Assembly: GCA_946894095.1 (NCBI GenBank)
Contig: OX335650.1
Span: forward strand, 5,518,001 to 5,582,000
From: Incurvaria masculella
Lineage: Eukaryota > Arthropoda > Insecta > Lepidoptera > Incurvariidae
Direction: 5' to 3'
DNA: 64,000 nt
Below the pieces are notes generated by a model. That model was not told where the DNA came from. It was given only the letters and a program-made list of their open reading frames with translations, and did no database searches. Each line of letters opens with the position of its first letter. Position 1 is the first letter of the stretch. Positions 11,013-23,165 of the stretch are shown in pieces. The translations under genes and the position numbers were made by a program.

Positions 11013-12374
11013 AATGGGAAATAAAACTAAAAGCTTTTTGTAGACGTCGCCGTCGCAAGAGCGACATCACCTTAAAAACGGCCAAACTCTCATTCCTGTC
11101 AAGTTTAATTTACGAGTTTTTAGATGAAAGAGGTACTCCATGATGCATTTAGAATACGGTTTAGAGGAAAAGAAGAGCTTTTGTTTATTAATATTTTAGG
11201 TTATGTTTTTGTGATATTTTCTTTTCCAAGACTTCTTTTGATTAGGATAATAACGAACAATATATTTTCGGAAATAACATGGAGAACATTTAGTCGTTTC
11301 AATGACATGAATTTTAAAATATGCTCTGTTTTATTTTATATCGTATCAGATAGCTTTGACAGATATTTTAGGTGACCTCGCTTAGACTCTACCTGTCGTG
11401 ACAAATAAGCAGTATTCTTCCCCATTAGCTACTGACTTCATCGTTTAACAAACAAACGATAATGGCGATCTCCGGAAGCAATAAGTTTGCGTTACGATTC
11501 ATTGCTGTATGCGCGTGAAAATCGAGCGCGACGAAGCGAAATTTAGGTTTTTAACCTGTAAAGTCTACTTCCTAAAGTGAATTAACATATGTTTCATGGT
11601 TATTCACTAGATAAATATGTGATATTTTACCACAAAAAAGAAAATTGTCTAGATAATTGATACTTTCCAAGCGCCGGCTTGAAAACCTAGTAAAAACTTC
11701 TACATAGGTGTTTACAAACATATTTTTTTAAAGAATATAAGCAAGTTATTAAAACCGTTTTGCGGTTTTTGATATTTATATTTTTTTACCGGTGTTTATG
11801 CTTAATCGACGCTGAGATAAAATAAAAATAAACCCAAAATTTTGGATGTTAGCGTCATATGGAGCCTTAAAGGTGAGTTTCGTTCGCCACTCCCGTAATT
11901 TCTCACTCGATGCCACAATTTCTCCCCGCCAAACAGCCCCCTTCCCTCCGAGGCGTTCGCTGAATAAGTAACGGCGCCGTCAGCGTCACCTCGCTGCAGG
12001 AAATAGACGGCAAGTTGCAGCGGAAATGCACTAATTCCTGTTTATCGGCGCGCGAGCTTGCAATATGCTCAGGCGGTCTCGCGAGCTAACGCGTTTGAAT
12101 TTCCTGAAATTAATTAAGTGGAGTACCTGAGCGTTCGAGGAAGTGCACACTTATGTACCGCCATGGAAATATGCGTGAAAATCCACACTTGGTGACGGGA
12201 CTGTGATCCTATCTAGAACAAAACTCTTAAATTCTGAAATTGGATTATGTTTTATGCTAAATATTTATTACATTTTTTTTTAAATAGCTTACCGGGCGAC
12301 ACAATAAATACGACCAGAACACCTGGTTAAGAACCGCAAAATAACATAAACAAGGCATTCCGGTAGTAATCAGA
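11013..12374. other. Unannotated stretch with GC-rich island
   Basis: AT-rich to 11860, then a GC-rich, apparently single-copy segment (about 11920-12190). A short family E tail (GTTCGCCACTCCCGTAATTT) is at 11881-11900. The 83-codon frame at 11124 is AT-rich with no motif. Confidence 0.4.
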
Positions 12375-12660
12375 TGCCATGCCAGGATCTTCCCTTAATG
12401 CGCATGGCTTTTTTGCACGGGATGGAAAACATGGACAATTTTTTACTGCCGCTTTGACCATATTTTAATCCAATGCGATCGTTCAAACCCTGGAGGGGTT
12501 AGCTGTACCACCTAGTGGAGGTAGGAGAGGTATTCAACAGTTGTAAATGGATTCTGAACCACGGTCTAATATCGCACTGATATAACTCAGAAAAAACAAA
12601 AAAAGTGATGCACGAACGGGCGGATGTCCCATCACGTATTAGCCACTGAACTTAGGTATG
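12375..12660 (-). mobile_element. SINE copy
   Basis: Minus-strand body: plus text ATGCCATGCCAGGATCTTCC, GGATGGAAAACATGGACAAT, TGCCGCTTTGACCAT, CCAATGCGATCGTTCAAACC, CCACCTAGTGGAGGTAGG in family order, continuing to the GATGCACGAACGGGCGG segment next to the head. Confidence 0.75.
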
Positions 12661-13151
12661 TCAAATTGCATCTACAAGTTACAACGATGTATGTCCGATA
12701 TCGCAATCTTAAAATAAAGCGGTTATTTTACACGAAAACCGATTTCCAAAGAAAAAAAGAAATTATTTAAATATTTTTTGATATATTTGGTAATGCTCCA
12801 TCCTGTCCCTTGTTAAATTCTCATAGGAGCTCATTAAGAAATTTTACAAATTCTCAGTTAAAAATGCGCCACGTAATCAACAAAAACGAATACATGAAGC
12901 ATTTTACCCGAATACATTGAAGCCAGAAGGAAGGGATATGGTTTTAGGAGTCTATGTATGTATGTTTGTCAGTAATTGTTTGTATTTAAGTATATTCCAC
13001 CGTAGCGCTTAAAAAAATCATCCGATATTGATGAATAAGGTGTCAATGGATTCGTTATTTTAGCCTGCGTAACATAAGCACGGAACATATTAAAAAAGAA
13101 GTTGAAAAAAATGTTTACCTACTACGGATTAAAACACTAACATGTAAGAGA

Positions 13152-13215
13152 CAAGGTAGGTGTTGTTTGATAACACCAATAAACGATGATATCAAATAGC
13201 GCCTACCTTGTTACA
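13152..13215. repeat. Short palindrome
   Basis: ACAAGGTAGGTGTTGTTTGATA pairs with the reverse complement of ATATCAAATAGCGCCTACCTTGT, about 20-bp arms around a ~20-bp loop. Either a tiny MITE or a chance hairpin. Confidence 0.45.
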
Positions 13216-13286
13216 GATGTGTAAACTTTTTATATTATTTATAATCGTCGAAAAAAAATTATTGTACAAAAATGTTTTTTTGTTAC

Positions 13287-13450
13287 TGTGCATGGATAGC
13301 TAATACCACACCTATTGGCATGAGAACATCTTTCATCCAATGCGATGGTACCAACCCAGGCGGGATTAACGCCAACACCTAGTAAGTAATGAAGGGACGC
13401 TACGGTTTAACGTTAGATCCAAACCACGAATGACTCTTGCGACATGCACT
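13287..13450 (-). mobile_element. SINE copy, internally deleted
   Basis: Has the tail motif TGGATAGCTAATACCACACC joined directly to CATCTTTCATCCAATGCGAT and CCAACCCAGGCGGGATTAAC. The segment that normally lies between them is missing. Confidence 0.65.
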
Positions 13451-13909
13451 GGAAGAAATGCAGTGGGCAAAGTTGTACTTTTTTATGTGCCGGCCCCGCA
13501 GAGCACAATATAGCTATAAATCTCCAGTACACCGAAGGTGATTGCAATCACATGAACGAGGCTTCGTCGCTAATGAAGAACTGTGGCAGCTATGTTCAAG
13601 GAGTTTCGAGTTGCCTACCCCTGAGCCTGTTATCCTTAATCCCGATTTATGAGGCGACGTGTGCTACCCGCAAGAGCGCTGTTTATTTAGTCGAAAGCCG
13701 GGAGACGATGTGCAGTTTCTTAACGACACCAGACGTTAAAGAGCGTTTTTTTTTTATTTTGCATGCTTTTTCTATTGAATAAATAAAAAAAATACAAGTA
13801 TTCCATTTGAAATAAAATGGATGTGAACCAAGTGCTAAGCAAATTAAGAGAAAAATAATCGAATACATAATAAATGTTAAAAAATAATATTTAAATTAAC
13901 CTGAATATC

Positions 13910-14120
13910 CGGAGGGGTAAGTAATATGGCGTACGCCAGGACTTCTTAAGGTGCCCAACGATGCCCATGGGATTTCGAATTTACAGGGTGGCTGCGAAAA
14001 CCATGCCGGCCGGCCAGGTGCTTCTTCACACCATGTTTGAAGGACCCCGGGTTGTACTTTGAGGGAAATACATCGAAAGGGAGTTAATTCCATAGTTTTC
14101 CGACCCTATAGATGAAGGAT
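13910..14120. repeat. Repeat family D, copy 1
   Basis: Shares TATGGCGTACGCCAGG, CCATGGGATTTCGAA, AACCATGCCGGCC and CTTCACACCATGT with 27687-27850 and 50740-50900. The reverse strand is open for 65 codons (13896-14093) but shows no recognised domain. Confidence 0.65.
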
Positions 14121-14563
14121 CTAGAAGATCGGTGGGTTTTTATTTTTGGAATATCGACTGTGAATGTGTGCATTTTCTCCCTGTACCGCGTTGACCGAAG
14201 GTAGAAAGGGGACGGAGCATTATGCTGCCTGCTCCTTTCATCAAGGGCTCAGCATTAAAATACATTATCAAAATGCAAACCGTCATAAGAGGATACCGTT
14301 GTGGACTCAATACCTTCTTGCGATACACTTATATCCGCTGAGTACGCTTTAAAAAATTCGGTTTGGGAGTTTTCAGAAAGGCCTTATTGTTATGGGAATG
14401 GATCTCATCTCTATAAAAATGAATCCAATGAATGCACTTCCAGATTTTGAAAATAAAAAAACCATGAAAGATATTTAATATATTTTTTACGATACGTTAC
14501 AATTACGATTTGAGATAACAGAGTATTTAAATGTTATTGTATGATGATCCACACTACTAAAGA

Positions 14564-14834
14564 ACAAGCCTAGTGCGAGTCGGACAAATGACAAAGGGTT
14601 CCGTACGATCGTAGAAGATTGAACACAAAGAAATCAAGTTTTTTTATTTTTATTATTTTAAGATTGCTGTTATAGCGGCAAAATAAATACAAACTTTGTG
14701 AAAAATTCAGCTGCCTCTATATTACGGTTCATGAGATCCAGCCCTATGTCAGATGGAAGGTCGGAAGGACGGACGTACGGACAGCGGAGGCTTAGTTCCG
14801 TTGGCACCCTTTGTGTACGGAACCCCAAAAACGA
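14564..14834 (+). repeat. GGAC repeat copy
   Basis: AAGCCTAGTGCGAGTCGGAC, GGGTTCCGTACGATC, GTTATAGCGGCAAAATAAAT, ACGGACAGCGGAGGCTTAG, ending TACGGAACCCCAAAAACG. Full order of the family, with a shortened GGAC core. Confidence 0.85.
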
Positions 14835-16103
14835 TTAAAAACGTTAAAATATATGTGAATAAAATCTAGCGAGAAGCGCAACTTTCCGTTTTGATACCCT
14901 GTCGTTGCAACACGAAAGTGCAGTGGTGGCGGCGTGATGCAACTGAATTTGGTCGCTGTAAGCTTCACCTGAGCGGGTGATCAGTGAGCGTCACTGTCTT
15001 CTGGTAGCTCTCGTTCGTCTTCATTATTTGCTATTCCGTAAGTAACAACAAACTCTGGATTCTTTTTTAACACCCCATATTATCCTAAAATGGTTTCAGT
15101 GGTGTAATAATAACTACGATTACTACATCGTTTTAATACCTCCTGTATCAAAAGCAAATGAGTTTCTAAGAAAAAATATGTTCAAATGAAGAAAAACCCT
15201 GGACTATGGAACTGGCTTTTTGTCAACAAATTTTGGAGATCACATATTAAAAGTTTTATTACAGTTCATAATGGATAGTTTGTAAAGAACAAAATAATTC
15301 GGTTTATTAAACAACAAGATCGCTAAAATCCATATACAATCTCAAGGGTGAGTTTAACAAAAGTATAACCCAAATATGTGCCAGCAATTAACCCATTCCC
15401 TGTCAACTGCAAAGCATACCCAATTGACGACGTTATAAAGGAAATTTCGTGAAACGCACGCTACCCTTTACGGCATCCGCTGTAATTGTCTGCATGGAAA
15501 TTAATTAAATAAAGGAAAATTACCCTAAATTGTCCCAACAGCGTCCGTATGTCCCCCTGCACCCGTGTTGTCCCTTCGGTCCATATAATTTCCCCTCGCG
15601 GGTGGATGTCTGTCTCGTGTACCCACGGTCGGCATCTCACCGCAACGACGGGTGGTGGCGGCCAGTTCTAACTCCATGCGTGGTGACCTTACTACATACT
15701 TGCAGACCCACGATACTTCAACGCAACGACATTACCTAAAGCTATAGACTATTATTAAAACATTTATTTATACATACGTACGCTCCACCTATTTACCCCG
15801 AAGCTGTCATTAGATTTGAATGTGCCCGCCTTTACTTATATTTTACTGTGTAGCTATGTTTGACATACCCAAGTAAAACAAAATGTCACAGAGAAAAAAA
15901 CACACAATTATTTACGGACAACAAACCCACGAAAACTACAAAATCCTTCGTTTTGCATACTTGTATTCTTAACACTAAACTTCTCAAACGAAACAATTAC
16001 TTTATGTGTGGTCTCGGTCCCTCTCGGAGAACTCTTGCTAATGTCATATACACTAATCGACAACTAAACGGAGCATTTATTTTACATCATACAACAAACA
16101 TTT
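14835..16103. other. Unannotated stretch
   Basis: No gene recognised. 14930-15040 may hold a weak family E relative. 15530-15720 is pyrimidine-rich on the plus strand. The frames at 15530 and 15860 carry no motif. Confidence 0.4.
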
Positions 16104-16320
16104 GCAGGTCTATTCCTGGCATTCAGTAATCAGGAATCCTGAGTCTAGAAAACAGCTTTTGGAGCGGTTTCCAAAGCGAATTTATTAACGAAAATATTCC
16201 GGAGCATAGTTTTATTAATCAATCAAAGTTTTCCGTAGAAAAACTCGCTTTGAAAATCGCTATAAAAGCGGTTTTCTATACTCAGGATTCCTGATTCCTG
16301 AATGCTAGGAATAGACCTGC
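16104..16320. mobile_element. Palindromic MITE
   Basis: The first ~75 bp (GCAGGTCTATTCCTGGCATT...) and last ~75 bp (...AATGCTAGGAATAGACCTGC) are near-perfect reverse complements, continuing through CAGGAATCCTGAGTMTAGAAA and GCGRTTTYCAAAGCGA. A ~60-bp centre is unpaired. 217 bp and non-coding. Flanking duplication not clear. Confidence 0.8.
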
Positions 16321-17448
16321 TGGAAAGTTTGCTCCAAATATGCCAGAATCCCTGGCTAACATTCGAACCATGAGTCCGTTAACATTCTGTATATATGGGA
16401 CAGTCTAACGGAGAATCTGTTGAGACGGAAATCGTGAACATTCAGAAATATATGATAGTGAATACCAAGCCGGTTTTACAGTAATGAACGCTTTAACAGC
16501 GTTAAGTACATGTGGAACTGGAATGCGCTTTCCTCGAGTCTAAGGACGTTGTATTTGTTAATTTGGTTGGCGAGGCGTTACGGGGTCTATGCTATTTGTA
16601 TGGATGGCTAAAACCTTATAACAGAATTAAATATACATTTTCATACTAAGCAGGTACGTCGCTTATTCCAAGGAATGTAATATGTATGTATAATCGACTT
16701 TTCAAAATTATGGGTGCATAGCAGGTGGCGAAATTGGACGACGCAATACTCGCGAATGGTATTATGGATAAGGGTCCAGCCTTGCAGTACATTCAGTTCA
16801 TTCTTACAGTAAATTCATAAACGAGTTATTTTTACAATGTTCTTTCTTTAAGGCGCTAGGACTAGCCAACTACTCGCGCCAAAAAATGCACCTTTAAACA
16901 AATGTAATAATGTGTAGTGAAACGTCTCAGCAAGTCCAAATAGAACTCCAGTCTGATAATAGATTGTTAATATTTTTTGATTCCATCATTGATTTCAATA
17001 ATAATAAGAATTAAAAAGTCGATTTTTCACATTAGAAATCTGAAAGTTATATGATTTCTAGATATAAGCAAAAAGAGCATATATGCATAGACAAATAATT
17101 CCATTCGCTTTTAGATTTCTACATTTAGTCAAAACATTTCGGAAATGGTCACCGTTTCTGCAATGTGTTTTGTATAGAAAAAGGAAACATACATTAACAA
17201 ACATAAGTTGATTTCTAGACAAGGAATCATATATTGTAATAATGATACTGCTAATCGTCAGACTTCGTTAGTTAACTTGGGGTGCCTCGTCTAACTTTGC
17301 CATTTGGCTAGTACCAGGGCCTTAATGTATGAGTCCTTGTTTCAGGGTTGATTCTATCAAAGCAGGTTCTATGAAATACGCGACGTACTAGCCACGGACT
17401 AAGAAGAACCGACTTCACCGGTAGTCAAAATAAAAATATTAGTCTACT
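16321..17448. other. Unannotated stretch
   Basis: AT-rich, no gene, RNA or repeat recognised. Confidence 0.4.
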
Positions 17449-17640
17449 ATCTGAGATACCCGGCTCCGCTCGGGTCAATATAATTTTGAACTGATGTCGG
17501 GCCGAATTATTTCCTGGATATTATATTAGTTCCCCATACAAGCTTTCATCCCCTATTTCGCTCCCTTTGACTTTAATTTTCTCCACTAAATGTAGCCTTA
17601 TGCCCTTCTCCAGAATTCAATAAAATTAATTCAGCTATTT
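17449..17640 (+). repeat. Repeat family G, copy
   Basis: CTGAGATACCCGGCTCCGCT followed by CGGGTCAATATAATTTTGAA and CTGATGTCGGGCCGAATTAT; then CCCCATACAAGCTTTCATCC, the usual continuation in this family. Confidence 0.65.
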
Positions 17641-20600
17641 TCGCGCTTATAACATCATTATGGATTCTTTAACCCCTTAAAACAAATACAGCATTATCTC
17701 TTTTAATGCTGCTACCTAAAAAAATCAAAGTGAAATGGTTTGAGAGCATCCTCAAGTGTGAAGTGACTTCCCGTTACCAGGAAACTTACCCTAAGCGCGT
17801 ATTTGATACGCATTAAGCTGGAATTTGAATTCACCAAAGTCTGAAAAGCGTTAGAGTCCACAACGAGATAGTTAATAAAAGATTGCCAGCACGTAAAGTT
17901 GGACTGATGAGCGAGCTCCCGCGGGAATAAACTGCAAAGTTTTTATCTTCCCGCGTGTTCCCGGGCGGGGCATAATTTTTGCATGCCGCCGGAGCCGGGC
18001 GTCATAAAACTAAGCCAGACTCGACTCACGCATCAACCTTTCGTACCGTGCTGTAGGAAAATGTACCGTACGATGATGATAAAGGCTTAGATCCACTTGC
18101 ACCAATCGTCCAGGGTGAATGACATCCCTGTTTTCATCGTTAAAAATATATATCTAATGCGTCTGAAAAGTAGCTACGTCAAAAAATACAAGTGGCCCTT
18201 CATTGCATTTCTTCCCCTGCATCGTGGTTCGGATTTAAAATTTATAAAAAAAGGCTGATATCATCGATACACGTTGAGTTATCAAAAAACAAAAACGTGC
18301 AGAAGCATCTCTCAGTTGATATGTTTAATATGAAAAATGTGAGAAAAACATTTCTTAATTTAACTGAGAAAATAGGCACGGCACGGACCGTTGTATGGAC
18401 ATGATCACCTCATTATCCTCTTAAGTACTGGATCCACCACATTACCCTGAAAATCCCGCTCTATGTATTTTTTTTTATATATTTCGCTTTATATACTTTT
18501 AATATCTTTAATATCATATTATTGTACGTACGAAAATATGAAACGATGAAACAAACGTAAAACAACTTATTTTTAATTATCTTCGAACTTGAGAATTTAT
18601 TTAGTGGTATAAAAATTGTATTATAGTTTTTTACCTTCACGTTAATCTTTTATGAATGCTTGTGTTATTTTTCAAGATTTCAAGGAGTAAATTGGGATGG
18701 CCAGTTTTCCTGCCTCCCTATAGAACTGTATTGACGTTGTACGCCTGAGCAGCGGGCTTTTAGCGTAGTTCCCAGCTACGCAATTTCGCGAAGTCGGCAT
18801 TTAATGGGTTTATAAAATGTAATGAAACAATATAAAATGTTTGTCTTCGCATAAAACAAATGCGAAAAACTTAATCCCAACATGGGTTCCCAGCAAGTGT
18901 ACCACGTTCTGAGAGGCCGGGACGACAAGACTGCAACGCACTAGAACGGAAGGGAAAAGGAAGTTTTTTGTGTAGAAGTTATGTGATGTATAGGGGGGGG
19001 GGGTTGTGGGAAGGAAGAAGGTAGTTGGAAGGAAGGGGGGGGGTAGTGCCGAGATTAGATCGGCGTCGGGCGCGCCGCGACTCTGCCGCTAAACTGTCAA
19101 AACTTTACAACATAAGTACGGGCGTGAAGGGGCAACTTTTTGTATTGCATGTTTCAGAAGGTTCACAGTTTGTAAGTTGGAGCGCGTGTAATTTTTTGTT
19201 AAAATCGAATTTCACAATTTAGAAAAGCGTTTTACTTCTTAAATTTGATATCGTGGGTTTTATTTAGTAGAACAATAAGTCTTTATTAAAAAAGTTTAAA
19301 AAAACATATGTTAAAGTAGGATACAACTTCGCTATTTTTTAAGTTTTTTTTAATGGAGAGGCTTTGTTTGTTAAAACATATATTTATTAATAATATCCGA
19401 ACGGAATATAAAACTTAATAACTTAATAAAACAAAATAAAACCAGCAACTTCCTACTAACTAAAGTTATACTAAGTAGGATACAATTTGTATCCTTTCTA
19501 TATCCAGGATATTAATGAAGCTTTCTCAGGTGATAAAAAAATGATTTGAATCTGACAACTTTGAGGCGTGGGAAAACGTTAGTGACTGGAACCGGAGCAC
19601 ACACGAACGATACAGCCATACCGTCTGATAAACACAGAAGGAAAAATACATTTATCGATCGATACAGCCGTATCTTTGCGTTGTGCTCTCGCTACTGAAA
19701 GACGATTTCGTCAGTTTAATAGAAGTCGCCGCGCAAAATTGTGCATTGACAAAGAACGCATTTCTTAAAATTTTCAAATCTTCGATTTCCTCCGCCTTTA
19801 CGACAGCCTTAAGGTGGACCCCTCTCCGCCAGATCGATAAGCTCAATTAAACCCTTGCAGACAGCCCGATACATCAAGCCAGCGCGAGAGACTCCGTCAA
19901 AATTACCAAAAGATGGCGTCTCCATTCATTAGGTAAAATTGCAACAAAGGATTAGGTTTCGCCGCAACAATGCGCATTGTTCGCGGGACAACGGCCGGGG
20001 CATTGTTGTCGGAGGCTTCAGGCGCCGCGGGGAGCGCAGCCTCCTTCGGACCCATCGAGCAAGAAGGACTAGCGTGGCGAACTTATACTCTCAAGGTGGG
20101 CCTTCGCGCTCAACTCCCCATACAAACGTGGAAAGAAGATCATTCCCATATTTCTTGTCAGAGATCCAAAATTATACTCAAAACAGCTTTATTCGATCGA
20201 ACTAGATGTCTGATGACTATTGGCATTGTAGAATAGTGTTTGGTTTCTAAGTTATAAATAAGGTCCGAAAGATCCAATTTTTCGCACATTTCATGCAATA
20301 ACTTTGGACGTGGATTACTTAACGATAAATCAAAAACACCTTAAAAAGCCTAGCCTGTTTCATGAAGATTTTTAATCAATTTGGTTTTTCTTAATTTTTT
20401 TTACTGCAGCGGGCGTGATTTACTTTAAGCTACAAGTAGTTTTGTAATTTCGTAAATCTCACCATATCAGACACTATGCACATTGTCTGTTTTGTGGACA
20501 TGTTGCATCCTATTAGTATTATAACTGTAGTTGAGTGGTGTTAGCCATCCATGTCAGGTTGCATAAAAAATTCAATCAGAGCGACGACAAATCCGAAACT

Positions 20601-20799
20601 AGCCTATTATCTCTTTCCAACTTCCGAAGTGCATTATTTAACGCCGGTTGCGTAAAGTTCGTGGCACTAACAGTCGTATTCAGAGTGAACTGTCAAAATT
20701 AAATATGGTATTATCACCAGACTAACCGTACAAAATGCTACTTAGCATGGACACGATCCACGCATTAAAGTTAGTCCGCCCACTCTGAGTACTTCTGTA
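17641..20799. other. Unannotated stretch
   Basis: No gene recognised. It contains a moderately GC-rich part near 17890-18010 and a G-rich purine tract (about 18990-19047). A CpG-rich patch at 19960-20100 has an open frame on the plus strand followed by a GT-type donor-like site (CAAGGTGGG), but no homologous protein is recognised, so I do not call an exon. Confidence 0.35.
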
Positions 20800-21000
20800 C
20801 GTGGCGTCCTGTGCAGTTTTTACGTGTTCTTGCTATGTACGTGTCGTTGGAATTCGAGGAAATCAGTAGTGAGCGAATTCGTAAGCGAACTGACTGACCG
20901 GCGCTACCGTCAATGTATGTTCTGCTGCCGCTATACGGATGAGTCTCGATCGTCACTTCCGTCTTTCCTTATTTGCTGTTGGACCCTCTCGACTTACAGG
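20800..21000 (+). repeat. Repeat family E, copy 3
   Basis: TCGTTGGAATTCGAGGAAAT, GTGAGCGAATTCGTAAGCGA, ACTGACTGACCGGCGCTACC, GTCAATGTATGTTCTGCTGC, in the same order as 63128-63335. Confidence 0.65.
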
Positions 21001-21227
21001 AGAGAAAGACCGGCCATTGTGCGACGTTTCAAGTCCCTCCTTTATTTTCGCGGGCAGTGAAAATTCGCCGGCAATATTTGTGTGTGTATTGATTTTATTG
21101 AGAGTATGGTAAGTAAGTAATGGTAATTCATGGATTTAATCTCCTCTCCGTTCATGCACTTTATTTTTTTGCTTAGTCACGAATGTGAGCTGATTTCCAT
21201 ATCGAAATCCACGTAATACTGTAGATC

Positions 21228-21465
21228 CCTTTCTCGTACTAGATGTAAGGGTTAAGCCCGCTCGGGTTAGTACCATCGTATTGGTTAAATATGGATGAAG
21301 GGGCAGTGAAAAAACTGTACGTGTTTCCTATCCAGTTGAAACCGCCAAACGGTAAAGCCGCGCTCCAGCGAAAGGGAGGATCGTGGCATGGCACCGAATT
21401 CCTTCGGGGAATCAGGATACGAGTTCATCGTATCATGATGGTGGGTGTGGATGCATTTTGGAAGT
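21228..21465 (+). mobile_element. SINE copy, no head
   Basis: GGGTTAAGCCCGCTCGGGTT, GTACCATCGTATTG, GATGAAGGGGCAGTGAAAAA, TTTCCTATCCAGTTGAAACC, GATCGTGGCATGGCACCGAA match the family body. The segment normally reading CTCATAAAAGGAAGG is diverged. Confidence 0.6.
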
Positions 21466-21694
21466 TTAGAAGCTCGCTCACGTGAATGTCCATATCACAT
21501 AAGGGCGTCTTTACCGATATTGGTGAACTTTTCAGACAATCTTCTGGTTAGGACAGCTTCGCTCGGGTGAGTGTCCAAAATTAAATAAAAGAAAAATTTT
21601 AATGAAAATCGACATAAGGAACCACAGGCGTCAATTCCAACCCTCAAAACTAGATGTTTCAAGATATTTACTTAATCCGTTAACATTTGAATTT

Positions 21695-21838
21695 GCCGTG
21701 TTTCCACCCAGTTCAATGTAGCCGTGCTCATAAAAGGAAGTTACTGGAATGAAACCTAATGTCTTTGGCAATGTGGGGTGTTGGGATGACATCTAGATGG
21801 TGTGGAGTGACCATCCAAGTTCAGTTACATCAAAAAAA
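21695..21838 (+). mobile_element. SINE 3' half
   Basis: GCCGTGTTTCCACCCAGTTC, AATGTAGCCGTGCTCATAAA, AGGAAG, TGTGGGGTGTTGGGATGACA, and the tail CCATCCAAGTTCAGTTACAT. Confidence 0.75.
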
Positions 21839-22799
21839 CTGATTTGAAATGTTAATGAAACGAATTCACGGTATTTTTACCTATTTTTTACGAAAAGAAC
21901 CAAGATATAACATTAGCTAAGATTGTATGCCTAACATTTCTTTTATTGCAGATGCACTTCCTTAGTTGGCCCGGCGAAACAGATCAAAGCTTTTACTTCG
22001 CATTTTAAAGTACTCACGAAAGCAAATATTTTCCTAACAACGCAATTTCGACATCCACACCCTACCCTGCTGCTAACTAGCGGGCACATATCTGCTTCAG
22101 AGCGCAATTAAGCTCTTAAATAATTCCAGTGCCTTCAAAAGGTAGTTCAAAGTAAAAATAAATATAATGCTGTCTTTAGCAAACGAGGGGAAGCGGTTTC
22201 TCGAATAGGGGAAGAGCAGTCGATCGTTATTTCAAAACAAATCGACGTTGTCTGGCTACACTCACTTCCATAGTCCGCCGATTAATATTGCATGGAATAA
22301 CATGGGGCGGTTTCATAAATAACCTGAAACCAGTCAAATCAAACATTTGCAACGTTACCTGAAGAAACTATTATTAAACAGAGATTGCAATAGTCATATT
22401 ACAAATAGTTAATTTACGTGAATGCTATATTGTCAAACAAAGCGCAGCTAAGGTCATTATAAACTATTACGCAAATGTTTCGCATGATGTACGGTTCCCG
22501 ATGAAGGCAAAGAAGTTCAAGTGTACGTGCATGCTTGACGTGTAGTCTGTACGTGCTAGACATGAGGGATTCAGAGGATGCCAAACCTACTGTCGTGACA
22601 GCATTGGAAAGGAACTAGGTGCCACACTTCACATGCGAGTATGCCAAACTTAAAATCAGTGACTAGCTTTGTAAGAGATGTTGGCGAAATCACGCCTGCG
22701 TTTGGTCCTTTTGTTGTTGTGTAGTGTATCCGTTTGAAAATTTGATTTTTTAGGCCGTAAAATGCTAATACCACATCTATTGTTACAATCTGAGCCTAA

Positions 22800-23085
22800 C
22801 ACGCTACATGGAAACCTGGTTCCATACCAGCACAGTTCGATAAGCTTGGTAAAGCAACTCTGAGCGCGGTGGGATTCTGAATGGGTGACCGTTTTCATCC
22901 GTTGAGGCTGGTCACTGGGTTCCTTACTTACTTGGTGGTAGGGGTTACTCCCGGCCGGGTTGGTACCATCGCATTGAATGAAGGATGGTTGAAGCAGCTA
23001 TACATATTGTCCGTGTTTTCCATCCAGTTGACAGGTGGTATAAGCCTAGTCATTACATGACAGTTGGTATTAGCTATGCATGACC
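22800..23085 (+). mobile_element. SINE copy with 5S rRNA-like head
   Basis: The head (about 22800-22915) contains GGTAAAGCAACTCTGAGCGC followed by GGTGGGATTCTGAATGGGTG and ACCG. This resembles the internal promoter region of insect 5S rRNA (TTAAGCAAC...GGGCGCGGT...GGATGGGTGACCG), from memory. It is followed by TTACTTACTTGGTGGTAGGG, CCGGCCGGGTTGGTACCATC, GCATTGAATGAAGGATGGTT, GTCCGTGTTTTCCATCCAGT and GGTATTAGCTATGCATG, the shared SINE body and tail with an internal deletion. Pol III transcription from the 5S-type promoter is expected for such SINEs. Confidence 0.7.
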
Positions 23086-23094
23086 ATTTACAAG

Positions 23095-23165
23095 AAAAAA
23101 AAAATGCACCGACATTAAACTGGATGCTTCATTCAATGCGATCGTACCAAAGCGAGTATGATTAC
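23095..23165 (-). mobile_element. SINE fragment
   Basis: CTTCATTCAATGCGATCGTA with CCAAAGCGAGTATGATTACG is a short minus-strand body piece, tail to tail with the preceding copy. A further tail-like scrap (GCTAATACCACATCTATTG) lies at 22763-22781. Confidence 0.5.

Noticed and set aside
19939..20236. Exon with overlapping 88-codon frames
   Set aside because: Two frames are open over the same CpG-rich patch and neither matches a known protein; a GT donor alone is not enough.
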